DNA from: Aphrophora alni
Taxonomy: Eukaryota; Arthropoda; Insecta; Hemiptera; Aphrophoridae
Reading direction: 5' to 3'
NCBI GenBank assembly: GCA_963513935.1
Contig: OY740774.1
Location: 28,105,949 to 28,169,948 of the forward strand
Length of the DNA stretch: 64,000 bases
In this document: piece by piece, positions 1-13,029 of the stretch
How positions within the stretch are numbered: position 1 is the stretch's first letter
Layout: each line of letters opens with the position of its first letter
The notes under the pieces: model-generated
The model's database searches: none
What the model saw: only the letters and a program-made list of their open reading frames with translations
Told to the model about the DNA's origin: nothing
Program-made: the position numbers and the translations under genes

Positions 1-59
1 AGAATATTACAACATTCTAAACATGCAGTATAACTCTACTCTCCTCGAAACACTGTTTT

Positions 60-2290
60 CATGAGCGACCGACTGACTGAGTGGGTGAATCAGTGGCTGA
101 CTGATTAAATGAGCGATTGAATAGATGATTAACAAACTTAGTAAGTGACCGACAGACTGACTGAGTAAATGTGTCGCTGACTGATGAAGTGAGCGACAAT
201 TAAATGATTAACTAACTTAGTAAGTGATCGACTTGGTAAATGAGTCACTGACTGACTGATAAATAAGCGATTGATTAGATGATTAACCATCTTAGTCAGT
301 GACCGATTGAGTAAATGAGTCATTGACTGATTGATTAAGAGAGTGATTCATAAGATTGTAACCAACTTGGTAAGTGACCTACTGAGTAAATGAGTTATTG
401 ACTGACTGAGTAAATGAGTTACTGACTGACTGATTAAGGAAGTGATTCATTAGATTTTAACCAACTTAGTAAGTGAGCTACTTAGTAAATGAGTTATTGA
501 CTAACTGACTGAGTAAATTGGTCACTGACTGACTGATTAAGGGAGTGATTGATTAGATGATATTTATTATATGATTGACCGACCAGCTTAGTAAGTGACC
601 GACTTAGTAAATGAGTCACTGACCTTGTAAGTTATTGATTAGATTGTTAATAAACTTAGTAAATGACCGACTGAGTAAATGAGTTACTGACTAACTGATT
701 TATTGATTATATGGTTAACCATCTTAGTATATGACCGACTGAGTAAATGAGTCACTGACTGACTGCTTAAGTGAGTTATTGATTATATTGTTAATCATCT
801 TAGTAAAAGACCGACTGAATAAAAGAGTTATTGACTGATTGAGTAAATGAGTTATTGACTGACTGAGTAAATGAGTCACTGACTGTAAGTTATTGATTAG
901 ATGGTTAACAAACTTAGTAAGTGACAGATTGAGTAAATGAGTTATTGACTGACTGAATGGCTGTCTGACTAGGTGAGTTATTGATTACATGATTAACCAA
1001 CTTAGTAGGTGACTGACTAGGTAAATAAGTCACTGGCTGACTGATTAAATGAGTTTAGTAAGTGGCAGACTGAGTTATTGACTAAGTGATCAATTGAGTC
1101 ATTTATTATATGATTGACCAGCTTAGTAAGTGACCGACTTAGTAAATGAGTCACTGACCTTTTAAGTGAGATGTTGATTAGATTGTTAATAAACTTAGTA
1201 AGTGACAGACTGAGTAAATGAGTTATTGATTGACTGAATGACTGATTAGGTGAGTTATTGATTAGATGATTAATCAACTTAGTAAGTGACCGACTAGGTA
1301 AAATAAGTCACTGGCTGACTGATTAAATGAGTTTAGTAAATGGCAGACTGAGTTGTTGTCTAAGTGATCAAGTGAGTTATTTATTATATGATTGACCAGC
1401 TTAGTAAGTGACCGACTTAGTAAATGAGTCACTGACTATAAGTAAGTTATAGATTAGATTGTTAATAAACTTAGTAAGTGACAGACTGAGTAAATGAGTT
1501 ATTGATTGACTGATTAGGTGAGTTATTGATTAGATGATTAATCAACTTAGTAAGTGACCGACTAGATAAATAAGTCACTGGCTGACTGATTAAGTGAGTT
1601 ATTGATTAGGTGGTTAACCAACGTAGTAAGTGACATCTTGAGTAAATTAATTATTAGCTGACTAACTGATCAAGTGAGTTATTTATTGATTAGGTAAATG
1701 AGTTTTTGACCGATTGACTGCATAACTAAGTGCGTGACTGATTTTCTAAATGACTGAATATCTAATGATTGAAGACAATTACCAACTGAGTTTCTCGTTG
1801 ATCAAGTGGACAGGATATCTTACGATTAAATGCGTAATTGACTTACAAAGTAACTGATTAAGTAAATGTTTGATTTTGTGAGTGACCCACTAACTGACTG
1901 ATTATGGGAATGATTGCCTTATATTGAAAGAGTGATTGTCGGACTATGGCTAAATGGCTGAGGAAGTGATTGACTAACTGAGTAAGAGAGGGACTGATAA
2001 GCTGACTAAGTAACTCAGGATTTAACTGATTGACTTAGTGGGCGAATAGGTTACTAAATGAACTAGTTTGGCGGCTAACTGACTAACTGAACTGGCTGTC
2101 ATGGTGACTAAATAAGTTGACTGAATCACGAACTTGTGAGCGAATGACTTGATGAGTAATATACTAATTTAGTGAGTAAATTAATGACTGAATAATATAT
2201 GACTCACTACTTAGGGAGAGACTGATTTTTTAACTAACTGAATGCGAGTAGGTAACTAAATGGTTGACTGACTAACTGACTATCAATTTT
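60..2290. repeat. Degenerate TGAN tetranucleotide minisatellite with higher-order repeats
   Basis: More than 2 kb is built from four-base words such as GACT, GAGT, AAAT, GACC and GATT kept in a near-constant 4-base register. Superimposed is a longer unit: the block around 1026 (AAGTCACTGGCTGACTG) recurs near 1307 and 1571, a spacing of about 281 then 264 bases. Purity decays toward 1700-2290. Short minus-strand reading frames here arise from the repeat and are not genes. Confidence 0.9.
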
Positions 2291-3510
2291 TTCGTTTTGT
2301 ACATATTACTCTGTCAGTTCTTTGGCAAAATAGTTCATAACAAACAATTTTTTTCCTCTAATCATTTATTTAAAAAATACAGTTGATATTTACCAATTTG
2401 TGAAAAAACTATTAATAAATATAAATTTTGAGATATATATAACTTTTTTATTTTGTCATAATATATGCTATGTCCTAAACTTTATTTTCATTTACTTCTT
2501 TGCAGACAATTCTTTATATATCGATCTGTTTAGCTACTTCATTTGTGAAAATGAATCTCGTGGTTTTGTGGTAAAAAGATAATTCATATTTATCTATGAC
2601 CGAAGGTGTTTTATTTTTATCTTTGTAGGAAGAACGCTGTGAGTGGCGCCGACCGGAAGATAAGCCCCCATTCCCTACAACTCGTTATATCGCAAAACGC
2701 CCATGAAAACTACATTCGATAAACTGACAGGAAACATTAAAAAAACCTACATTTGACCTTTTGAGTTATTGTGTGTTTTTAAATAGATTTTACATTTCGT
2801 TTTATTTTTGGTTATCTGTGAACCACAATGGATGATGTACTCTCGAGTATGTGTGGTTCAAGGTCCACACTCTACGCTACAGGGTGTCGCGTTATATCGG
2901 TCCATTATTTTAATATCCGATATTGTGTCAAGAACTATAAATTGGTTTGTTATTTACAATTTATTACTCGTAAATAATTTGTACTTTTTAGAAAATGACG
3001 TATCAAGGACATTTTGTATTAGGAACTAAAACTGTATATTTAATTTTCTCATACACCCATAGGTAAAACTAAGATTTAACGAGCAAAAATTGTTTATTGC
3101 ATATCCACAAAAATAGCGACTCCTGAATGATCGATTTAAGAAATGAAAATTAACATTATCGCCCTCGAATATCTCAAAATCTATAAAAGTTGGATGAAAT
3201 GTGAAGTTTTGGCGTAAAACAGCATATCATATGATCTTCACTATAAATTACGTTTCGCTTATAGAAAATCACAAGAAAATACGGCAATAATTGATACGGT
3301 ATAATATGCAATAATTGAATTATACGGCATTCAATATATATTAAAATTGTATATTTCAGAAATATTTACAATATACCAAAATGTTATCGAAATTGCTCAG
3401 TCTGATTTTAAAACATGTTAAAATTAAATACCAATACTAATTAGATTAATTTATAGAAAAACATCATTAAATATTTTAAACTGATTTTTTAATGGGGAAT
3501 ACATATTGTA
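2291..3510. other. AT-rich non-coding stretch with a small GC-rich pocket
   Basis: No convincing gene. A short GC-richer pocket at about 2630-2706 follows a TTTATCTTTGTAG acceptor-like string ending near 2630. It could be a non-coding exon or an old repeat fragment, and nothing confirms either. Confidence 0.4.
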
Positions 3511-3534
3511 ATAATTTTAAAACGAATTAGCGTT

Positions 3535-3700
3535 GTTCAAAAGGGACCTAATAGGAAAGATGAAAAAGAGGGATAATCCAAGACTACATGAAAAAAAGGT
3601 GTAGACTGTAGATTGAGCTGGAGCTCTCGGGTTTGCCTCGCCTGTACGCATTATAGATGAAGCCTTGAGGTTACTGCCATAGACTGACGCTTTCTGGGAG
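3535..3700 (-). repeat. Dispersed repeat family A, copy 1
   Basis: On the minus strand this matches the family-A core found in six or more other places: ATTATAGTGAGTAC-like, GCAATCCCGAGG-like, GGATCTACACC, TTTTTTCATGTAGTCTTGG, CCCTCTCTTTCATC. See the copy at 44055-44335, the most complete one. Confidence 0.6.
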
Positions 3701-4464
3701 TGGAAAATTGCAGGCATCTACCTCCCCACCAAGGTCACCTCCCGTGCGTCATTTTTCTCCACAGACAAAATTCAGATCAGACAGTTTTTGAACAAAACTT
3801 CGTATGTCTCACGTCAGTGTTTTTGACATAACTATATACAAATAAAACATTTTAAAGTTCTTGTTAGAAAAAAAAAGTTATTTTCCGTCAATTTCCATTT
3901 GTCACATACTTAGGATAATTTTAAATCGTTTTGTATCTTTCAGCGTTTTATGTTTGTCACGATGTGACAGGGAACTATGTGACAAATAAATGTTAAATAC
4001 AATCTTTCTCGAGTATTTCCACGAATAACAGTCCCCATCTTTGTGTAAACACTTTCCTGTCATGTGCTATGACTTGTTGCGCTCATTTTAATTCAAACGT
4101 TTTACTTAATTTATTCTGTATCATGTTTGCTACATTTATGCTTTCATTATTTTGTCTTAATCTGTTTACTATCTCAGCAAAAATTCCACTTTAGAAATTA
4201 TGTTTAATACGAGGTAATAAACTTTGAATGCCGGTCGTTAAGACAGTTGCATACGTAATAAATGGTCTCTTGTACCACACGCGCACTTGAAGCTATGCAA
4301 AACCGCATTCAGACATGCACTGTTGTTGTTCAGAATGTGTGGATATCCCATGAACAGCCATTGGGTAAATTTGTTGTCTAATCGTCAGTTTGGTTTCTTC
4401 ATAATGACCGCAGTCCAAAATACAAACTAACTAAATAAATCGTATGTGTATATGAAACTAATAC

Positions 4465-4540
4465 ACAATGTTTCGAGAGTAAAAATCAATTCTCGTTATC
4501 ATGTAATAAACCTGAAATATTTGAAAAATGTAAAATGCTA
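4465..4540 (+). repeat. Solitary diverged relative of the 137-bp satellite unit
   Basis: The order ACAATGTTTCGA, then ATCAATTCTCGTTATC, then GTAATAAACCTG and ATATTTGAAAA parallels the satellite at 11080-11872 (AACATTTCGAAG, ATCAACTCTCGTTATC, GAGTAAAACCTG, ATGTTTTAAAG). One unit, 6.5 kb from the array. Confidence 0.55.
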
Positions 4541-5495
4541 TCATAACCTAAAACCATGTTAGAAAATACAGCTATTAATAAAAGAAAGGAATCAAGGCGT
4601 AAAGCGAGTTCTGAGTAATCAAAATAACTAAGGCTAAATACAAACATAATCAGGAAAACTATAAGGGACGGCAAACAACTCTTCAGCTAAATAATAGGGG
4701 TTAAATACCAACGGAGTCTTGACCTAACGGTTTATCAGGGCGAACAACCTAAAGTTTAGCGTGTAACAGGTTTAGTCACACAAATAGAGGAGATACCTAA
4801 TTTAATGTAGAGGAATTTTTATTTAAAATTTTTTTAAACTATTTCTTAACGGAAACTACACTGGCATAATTTCTACATTTGGTTGATACGATACCCGAAA
4901 TGGCGTTTATTATTTATTATATACAGAAATAATGCAAAAAGTCTGATTTAACCGTATCATTACTATGAACGAATGCGATCTGTTTAAATTTACAATAAAT
5001 AAGGTGTTGTATCACTAGCTGTACGAGTGAAAGACAGCGCTGACAACAACCGTTTCTAATGTATACTGGAGTCCTAACCCGCAAATATTACCTGATATTT
5101 ATAATTTATTTTTTGAATTTAGTTCGAAATATCACAGCATTCACAAGCAATAAATAATTAAGAGCCTTGTACATTATAAAAGTCTATGCTTATAGATTTT
5201 AATGTTTTCAAACGATTAAAATTATAGCCAGTTAAAATCAAAAACAATGAAGATAAATTGCGTCGCACAGTGAAAACGGCTCCACTGTATCTGCGAGAAA
5301 GTAATACGTGTTATATCTACACCACATCTCAAAAACATCTGCACATGTACAATAATAATTCAAAACTTAAACTTGAAACAGTTGATCAAAACAAACAGTC
5401 AATTTCGAACTGCATCTGGATGTTAGACTTCTCAATGTACAAGTTTTGCAAAAGATACACAAGTTTATCTAATATTTAATGCAAAGTTATGATAA

Positions 5496-5610
5496 TCCCC
5501 CTCTCTCCCTCCCCTATCCCTCTCCCCACTCTCTCTTCCTCCTTCTCCCACTTCCTCCCTCTCCCTTTCTCCCCTAACCCTCTCTCTCTCTCTCTCTCTC
5601 CCTTTCTTTT
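5496..5610 (+). repeat. Pyrimidine-rich (CT) low-complexity tract
   Basis: About 115 bases almost entirely C and T, ending in an uninterrupted (TC)n run near 5580-5600. The purine-rich complement could adopt triplex-like structure; no gene function is implied. Confidence 0.85.
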
Positions 5611-6374
5611 TGCTCTGTACTAATGATTAAAGTCTTCCTTCTCTCTCTGTGGAATGAGAGGTGGGTGGGAGGTTTCATCTAAAGGTAAGACCGACTGTAA
5701 GTGTATGCATCAAACTAACTACGCAGCTTTTAATTTACGAGTCGTTTAACATTAGTAGAGTAACAACAGAAAATGAAACAAAACAGTGATTTTGGTAATG
5801 TAATGTTAAAAGATAGCTGCTAATTTCGGTCAGTTTTTTAAAACCCTAAGTGGGAAGTTAAGTTGGCGTTCCTCTTAATTGGGTCTACTGTAGCATTGAT
5901 GATTCCTATCCGAGTCAGTTCACTTACCACATTTAAGCCTTTACTACAAGCATAAAACTTAGCGTACATTTATGCGCTTGTAGTTCATTTAACATAATGG
6001 TTAATCCTTAAATACCCAAGGATTTTCCTCTGCAAAGATACATTGGTTTACAAATGTGGGTTTTAAACCGGTAGATTAAATTCTCTCGCCACAGCAGTTA
6101 TATCTGGCTGCGAGGTTATTTGTCAGGAGGGAAGAATCTCGCAACCAAGAAATGCACTAACTCATATGCTACTTTCAGACGAAAGGAAAAAATTCGCGAA
6201 ATTTTGGAGGAGCAAGTCGAAAATTGTCGCAGGTTTCAAAAGTAAATCTATAATTCAAATTCTTTATAGACAAATTTTTTAACAATCTAAACATAAATTA
6301 AATATACTTACTACACTTTTGAGCATACTGTGGCGAAGGTAAATATTAAAATCAAGCACCAAATACTACAATTC

Positions 6375-7972
6375 AATAAAACAAGATTCATTTCCTATTG
6401 TATAATTCTGTAACTTAGTTACCATCTTCAGAGGTGGAGTATAAAGAAACACTAATTCTAGAAATATTATAAACAGTTATACCAGTGAGGTTCTTTCCCC
6501 CACTCCATTCTATGGCTAGTTCAACCAAACCTCACTTGTATAACTGTTCATAAAATTTATATCAATCCCATTGAGTGAACTACCCACAGGAAGGAGTGGT
6601 GAAAGGACCTCACTTGTATAACTGTTTATAATATTTATATCAATCCCATTGGTTGAACCAGCCACTGGAAGGAGTGATGAAAGAACCTCACTTGTAAACA
6701 GTTTATAATATTTATATCAATCCCATTGGTTGAACCAGCCACTGGAAGGAGTGATGAAAGAACCTCACATGTATAACTGTTTATAATATTTATATCAATC
6801 CCATTGGTTGAACCAGCCACTGGAAGGAGTGGGGAAAGAACCTCACTTGTATAACTGTTTATAATATTTATATCAATCCCATTGGTTGAAATAGCCACTG
6901 GAAGGAGTGGGGAAAGAACCTCACTTGTATAACTGTTTATAATATTTATATCAATCCCATTGGTTGAAATAGCCACAGGAAGGAGTGGGGGAAAGACCTT
7001 ACTTGTAAACTGTTTATAATATTTATATCAATCCCATTGGTTGAAATAGCCACTGGAAGGAGTGGGGAAAGAACCTCACTTGTATAACTGTTTATAATAT
7101 TTATATCAATCCCATTGGTTGAAATAGCCACAGGAAGGAGTGGGGAAAGAACCTCACTTGTATAACTGTTTATAATATTTATATCAATCCCATTGGTTGA
7201 AATAGCCACACAAAGGAGTGGGGAAAGAACCTCACTTGTATAACTGTTTATAATATTTATATCAATCCCATTGGTTGAAATAGCCACAGGAAGGAGTGGG
7301 GAAAGAACCTCACTTGTATAACTGTTTATAATATTTATATCAATCCCATTTGTTGAAATAGCCACAGGAAGGAGTGGGGAAAGAACCTCACTTGTATAAC
7401 TGTTTATAATATTTATATCAATCCCATTGGTTGAAATAGCCACAGGAAGGAGTGGGGGAAAGACCTTACTTGTATAACTGTTTATAATATTTATATCAAT
7501 CCCATTGGTTGAAATAGCCACAGGAAGGAGTGGGGAAAGAACCTCACTTGTATAACTGTTTATAATATTTATATCAATCCCATTGGTTGAAATAGCCACA
7601 GGAAGGAGTGGGGAAAGAACCTCACTTGTATAACTGTTCATAATATTTATATCAATCCCATTGGTTGAAATAGCCACAGGAAGGAGTGGGGGAAAGACCT
7701 TACTTGTAAACTGTTTATAATATTTATATCAATCCCATTGGTTGAAATAGCCACTGGAAGGAGTGGGGAAAGTACCTCACTTGTATAACTGTTTATAATA
7801 TTTATATCAATCCCATTGGTTGAAATAGCCACTGGAAGGAGTGAGGAAAGAACCTCACTTGTAGGACGATTTAAAATATTTATAGAATTAGTGTTTGTTT
7901 ATACTCAACCTCTGAAGATAGTAACTATGTTACTGATATGTACATAAGGAAATAAATCTTGTTTTATTGATC
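6375..7972. mobile_element. Inverted-repeat element enclosing a 78-bp satellite
   Basis: The left end (6375-6505) and the reverse complement of the right end (7845-7972) match over about 130 bases: AATAAAACAAGATT, TTTCCT, AGTTACYATCTTCAGAGG, GAGTATAAA, AAACACTAATTCTA. The left arm contains one inverted satellite unit near 6495-6545, so the satellite is part of the element. Each end carries a CTGAAGAT motif; the right end adds a GTAAC/GTTAC hairpin. This is the same type of terminus as the elements at 14.1, 20.9 and 24.5 kb. No protein is encoded. Confidence 0.75.
6540..7865. repeat. 78-bp tandem satellite, about 17 copies
   Basis: ATCAATCCCATTGGTTGAA recurs every 76-78 bases, 17 times between 6561 and 7805. 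Since 78 is a multiple of 3, an open frame runs through much of the minus strand as a 26-residue repeat (AISTNGIDINIINSYTSEVL...), broken where copies lack one or two bases. I regard the frame as a by-product. Variants such as GAAATAGCCACAGG and GAACCAGCCACTGG mark local homogenisation. Confidence 0.95.
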
Positions 7973-8744
7973 AAGTGTTTGTCTTGGGTAACCCTAAATT
8001 TTAAAATTATAAATCATTTTAAAATTGCTGCTCGATATTTTTTTATTTGAATGTAATGATGTATATGGTACGATATTAACCAAATTTAATCCCAAACAAT
8101 TTACTATCATTGTATTGCAAATATTATGGAACTGTGTAATATATTGTATTAAAACCCACTACTTCTTTTTGCATTTCTTAATTCATGTTGTTACAAAGAA
8201 GTTTCACTTCAACTGAAAGTAAATGTTCACGCAGCAAATGTTTCTTTCATATTTTCAAAGGTATTTAGTCATAATATGTTTATGTCGTCACTCGTCAGCC
8301 ATGATGTATTCTACGCCACGTCAACACCACGACTGTACATTGATGGATGGGAAAGAAGCAGGGTTTTCTCTCGTCTAAAAGGAATTTCAGAATTGTCCGA
8401 GCAGGTTACAGATAAATAAATGGTACAATAATATTATTTTTTTCAGACACAATTAAAAAATCAAATACCAACTAAATTCTCATTATCTTCCCAAATTTTT
8501 AAATTTATATATGAGGGGGGAATTTTTTATTATATATGAGGAGGGGGGGTTACTGTCTTTGTCACTTAATTTTTCCCGTGCATTTCGATATATTGGTATA
8601 GAAAGGTTTAAATTTGACGTAAAAGACGTAATTTCTCAAAATCGGCACTACAGATTTCATTCAAATTTTGTTGAAATGTGAAGATTGATGGTCGAAACCA
8701 GTGCACAGAATTCCAAAAAATATAAAATTATCGTTAAGGAATAA
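7973..8744. other. AT-rich intronic DNA
   Basis: No gene or well-defined repeat. Contains two short G-runs near 8514-8548. The stretch near 8640-8700 (CTCAAAATCGGC, TTGTTGAAATGTGAAG) loosely resembles 3170-3210 and 62570-62620, suggesting an old dispersed repeat. Confidence 0.4.
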
Positions 8745-10590
8745 TTTCCAAATAAAAGGATCAAGTGTGTGCTAAAACCAAACGAGTTCGTAAGCATATA
8801 GACAGTTATTTTTATAAAGTCGAAGTCTTTTAAGCGCAGTTTAAATTGTACAGACAGACACGGGCGTGAAATTATAAGGTTCTTTGGTTAAATCTACGGA
8901 CACTAATAAAGAGAAATCAATAAAAACGCAATCCATCTTTTGAAGGCTATTGAATTGTTTGTCTCTCATCTCACAAAAACTGTTGTTGAAACATGTATAC
9001 TCTACGCATTTCTCATTGTGTGGTTAAATTAAGTTGCATTCTTCATACAAAAAACAATAATATATGATTTCACCCTGCAATTTAATTTCAAATCAAAATA
9101 TTTTTCTTTTCAGTTCACGCCGTATTCAAGTTGGTGGGCGGGGAATGATATATGTCACTTTATATTTGCCCTAACTCCAACTTATTAATTTTTTAGTCAA
9201 ATAAAGATTTCAAATCAGAATAATTTCCAGTATTCATTGATAACCTACACCCTAAGGTAATTTTTAGTTACCGCTTTATTTTTACTATATGTGGGACAAT
9301 TCAAATTTTTTAGAAAATAGGGGTTTCTTCATTCATTATACAGACGAGATTTGTTAACACAAGTGAAACAAGTTTAGACCTCATCTTAATATGCATGGTG
9401 CCCCATAAATAATCTTCCAAACTTTAGTAAATGATTCTGTGGGTCAGGATAAAGTCAAAATTTAAAACTTTTAGTTTTACAGATATCCGCCTTTGGATAT
9501 AGAAGAGATATTGAGTTCAGATTTAGTATACATATTTCATAAATTACGACTTGTGTACCGAAAATGACTTTATAAAAAAGTTACTTTTTTAATGACAAAC
9601 AAAACAGTTTCGTTATTTTTCAAGATAACAGAATTATCCCCTAAAAACTAAAAACATTATTTGTTTATAATACAAAAATTTACTGTAGAACAAATATTTA
9701 AAAAAAAATTAAGTAGAATAATTAAAATTTCTAAAAATCGCTTTATTTTACAAGAAATTCGTAAGATATAAAAAAATTGTAGAATTTTTATTTTTTTTTA
9801 CTGGGATAAATAGTTACGTACCAAATATGTAGACCAAATTTGAGCTTAATAACTTTTATATTTCCAAAGATATTAAATGTTTAGTAAAAAAAAAATAATA
9901 ATAATAATTGCTGATAATTCAAAACTAAGAATTTCCGGACTTATGTTTATTGGAATTTTTTCTTATTTTCACCTATGGAATAGCGTGGTGAAATTTGGGA
10001 CAGCATTTTCTAGACACTCTGTATATTATGCCAAATAAACTAGATGTTATTATGATTACGAGTAAATGTATGTTCATTCATTTGACGAAAAAATTAAATG
10101 TTGGCGGTAGACCAAATTTAAAGTGTCAGGTATCGTGTGTGTGTCCTTACCCTCTAATTTGAACACGACGTGACCTACAAATTTGAAAAAAAATATTAGA
10201 ATTTGAAATTAAATTGCAGTGCGAAATCATATAATTATAGTTTTTATATGGCTAATACACTTAATTTAACCAACACAATAAGAAATGCGTACCGTGCAAT
10301 ATTTTTTGAAGATGCAAGTGAAAATTTCAATGCCATTTAAAAGATGGATTTCATTTCCATTGATTTCTCTTTATTAGGGGACCGTAGTTAAAACTAAGGA
10401 CCGTTATAATTTCATGCGTTAGTCGTTGCAGCCAGTCTACACAGACTATTTATTTCAGACTTAGTATTTTTATTCTTTGTATTGTCCCACATATATGAAA
10501 AATATAGAAATAACTATCCCCAATATGTCTACGGATCCTAAGTTGTGTGGTTTTAGCACTCACTTTGACCCTTTTATTATTCCATAATAC
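8745..10590. mobile_element. Foldback element: family B in inverted arms
   Basis: The left arm (8745-9300) is the reverse complement of the right arm (10020-10590). Paired landmarks: CAAGTGTGTGCTAAAACC against GGTTTTAGCACTCACTTTG; the TCCGTAGTTAAAAC/AAGGACC block; TTGATTTCTCTTTATTAG; AAAGATGGATT; and the TTGGCGGTAGACC-like block. A ~720-base AT-rich spacer separates the arms. The right arm is the same repeat found at 42240-42530 and 52745-53700. No open frame longer than about 60 codons is present, so it is non-autonomous. Confidence 0.75.
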
Positions 10591-11079
10591 CTTAAAAAAA
10601 TAACAACAAAATTCTCTAATTAAGAATTATTATTTAATTTTAACACAAGTAAAATCAATTAAGTAAAGAAATCATAAACGCAAATAATACTGTAAAAAAT
10701 TAAAAACTCAAACCTTGCAAGTTGAAACATTTTTCAGTTTTAGAACGCTACTTTTCTGTGTACAGAAAATAGTCTTATATTGAGAATACTTGAATTGACC
10801 AAGGTTTGTAGTTGAAGTGGTCGTAGAAGAACTTCTTGAGCGTTATTTATATTTCCACAAATCTTCTATTGTGTTGTTCTTTTCATTGTGTCTAACCATA
10901 GACAACATACGTACAAGTCCTTTACAAAAAATGTTTTATAAAATTGAAATATAGCAATAGGCTCATTAAAAAATTTGTTATTCAAATACATTATCTGGAA
11001 TCAGCACAAAGGATCGTGACTGTGTATACGTTTATAAATTCTGCTATTACAATTATTGGATAGTTATTTAATAATCATA
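10591..11079. other. AT-rich intronic DNA
   Basis: Nothing recognisable beyond simple AT-rich sequence between the foldback element and the next satellite. Confidence 0.4.
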
Positions 11080-11872
11080 TTTATAGTTTATACGGATATA
11101 TCTCATCATTTGAGTTTATAAAAACATTACCAAACATTTCGAAGTATAGATCAACTCTCGTTATCGAGTAAAACCTGGATTGTTTTAAAGTTATTAGATA
11201 GTGTTGGATTATTTATATATAGTTTATACGGATATATCCCATCATTTGAGTTTATAAAAACATTACCAAACATTTCGAAGTATAGATCAACTCTCGTTAT
11301 CGAGTAAAACCTGGAATGTTTTAAAGTTATTGGATAGGGATGGATTATTTATATATAGTTTATACGGATATATCCCATCATTTGAGTTTATAAAAACATT
11401 ACCAAACGTTTCGAAGTATAGATCAACTCTCGTTATCCGAGTAAAACCTGGAATGTTTTAAAGTTATTGGATAGTGGTGAATTATTTATATATAGTTTAT
11501 ACGGATATATCCCATCATTTGAGTTTATAAAAACATTACCAAACGTTTCGAACTATAGATCAACTCTCGTTATCAAGTAAAACCCGGAATGTTTTAAAGT
11601 TATTGAATAGGGATGGATTATTCATATATAGTTTATACGGATATATCCCACCATTTGTGTATATAAAAAGACATTACCAGACGTTTCGAAGAATGGATCA
11701 ACTCTCGTTATCAAGTGAAACCTGGAATGTTTTAAAGTTATTGAATAGTAATGGATTATTCATATATAGTTTATACGGATATATCCCATCATTTGTGTAT
11801 ATAAAAAAAAACATTACCAGACGTTTCGAAGAATGGATCAACTCTCGTTATCAAGTGAAACCTTTAACGTGA
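11080..11872 (+). repeat. 137-bp tandem satellite, six copies
   Basis: GTTTATACGGATATATC recurs at about 11084, 11222, 11358, 11495, 11631 and 11769, a period of 136-138. Copies share ATCAACTCTCGTTATC and AAAACCTGGAATGTTTTAAAG. The last two are a subtype: TTCATATATAG, GTGTATATAAAA, ACCAGACG. Small open frames in the last copies are incidental. Confidence 0.93.
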
Positions 11873-13029
11873 TAAACATAGCCTATTAGCCTAGGTGTTA
11901 GAAAGTATATCTAAAATTAATAAACTAAGCACCCAGGTCTCAAACTAGACCGGAGTATGAACGGATCTAAACTATGTACAAACATCTCTTAAAAAAGTAA
12001 AAAGGAAACTGGGCACTTAAATCTTTTATTTTGCTATAAACTACATAGCAAATAAAATAGTTCACATAAAAAAAATTGTATTTTTTCAATTATCCTGTGA
12101 CAAGGCTCACACACACATATCAGTCCAATACATCTCCCCCACAAATCGTGGATTTACTTTAGATTTTGACAATCTATAAATAGATGTCAACTTTTAATTC
12201 ATCTCTCATATATGCGTAAATATTTCAGTTTCATGAAAATCTGATATTACTTACACTTGCATCTAACCGATTTGTTCACTCAACGATTCAAACGATTTTG
12301 AATAAATGTAATTATTATAAGAGATAGTTTTGTTTCACTAATATTTTATCCGGGAGTAATTACTGTGGAAATTTTTTATTTTCTTCTTTCAAATTGTTAC
12401 TTAGGTATTGTTTTAAAACTTTTAAGTGCTTTACTTTCTTCTCTGCGTTTTTTTCTCTCTAAAAACGTTTTAAATAATAAATACCACATTAACTGAAACT
12501 GAAAGTTTTTTTTATTGAAAACACATTTAGTTAAAATAGTGCATACACGCAGCTTGATAGTGCTCACGTGAGTAACAGTCATTTTCTTTTTTGTTGAAAA
12601 ATAGATTTTGTGGAAGAATATCCAAACTGAAAACTAAGATAATTAGTATTAAGCTACATTGATTATTTTTTTATTATATAAAAGGTGGTCATTTTATCTT
12701 TACCACTTTTTGCATCTTGTAAACTAATGATCTGTTTAACAACTATAAATATAGTACCTTCATAACTTTTTCATGATAGTTATAAATCCGATTTGCAATC
12801 TTCAAAAAATGCCATTAACCAATATGGCCACCAACTGTAACATTTCTTACGGAACTTCCTTTATTTTATATTTTCCTATTCTACACAAAATTATAAGACT
12901 TTTTTATATTTTGTAATTTTTTAATGAGCCCACTTCTTTAGGAGTTATAAGTGCTTAAAATTTAGAAAATTGATGTATGGTGGATTTTCGGTAGACGATT
13001 TTTCGTCCTTCCTATTGGTGAAACAAGTT
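11873..13029. other. AT-rich intronic DNA
   Basis: No gene recognised on either strand. Confidence 0.4.

Larger units (their letters stand above)
3720..6370. other. AT-rich intronic DNA
   Basis: No gene recognised. The only distinct features are a diverged relative of the 11-kb satellite near 4465-4540 and a pyrimidine-rich tract near 5496-5610, listed separately. Confidence 0.5.

Noticed and set aside
6635..7832. Long minus-strand frames encoding a 26-residue repeat
   Set aside because: They follow directly from a 78-bp satellite whose period is a multiple of 3. Frame is lost wherever a unit has a 1- or 2-base deletion, and there is no signal peptide, splice structure or conserved start.
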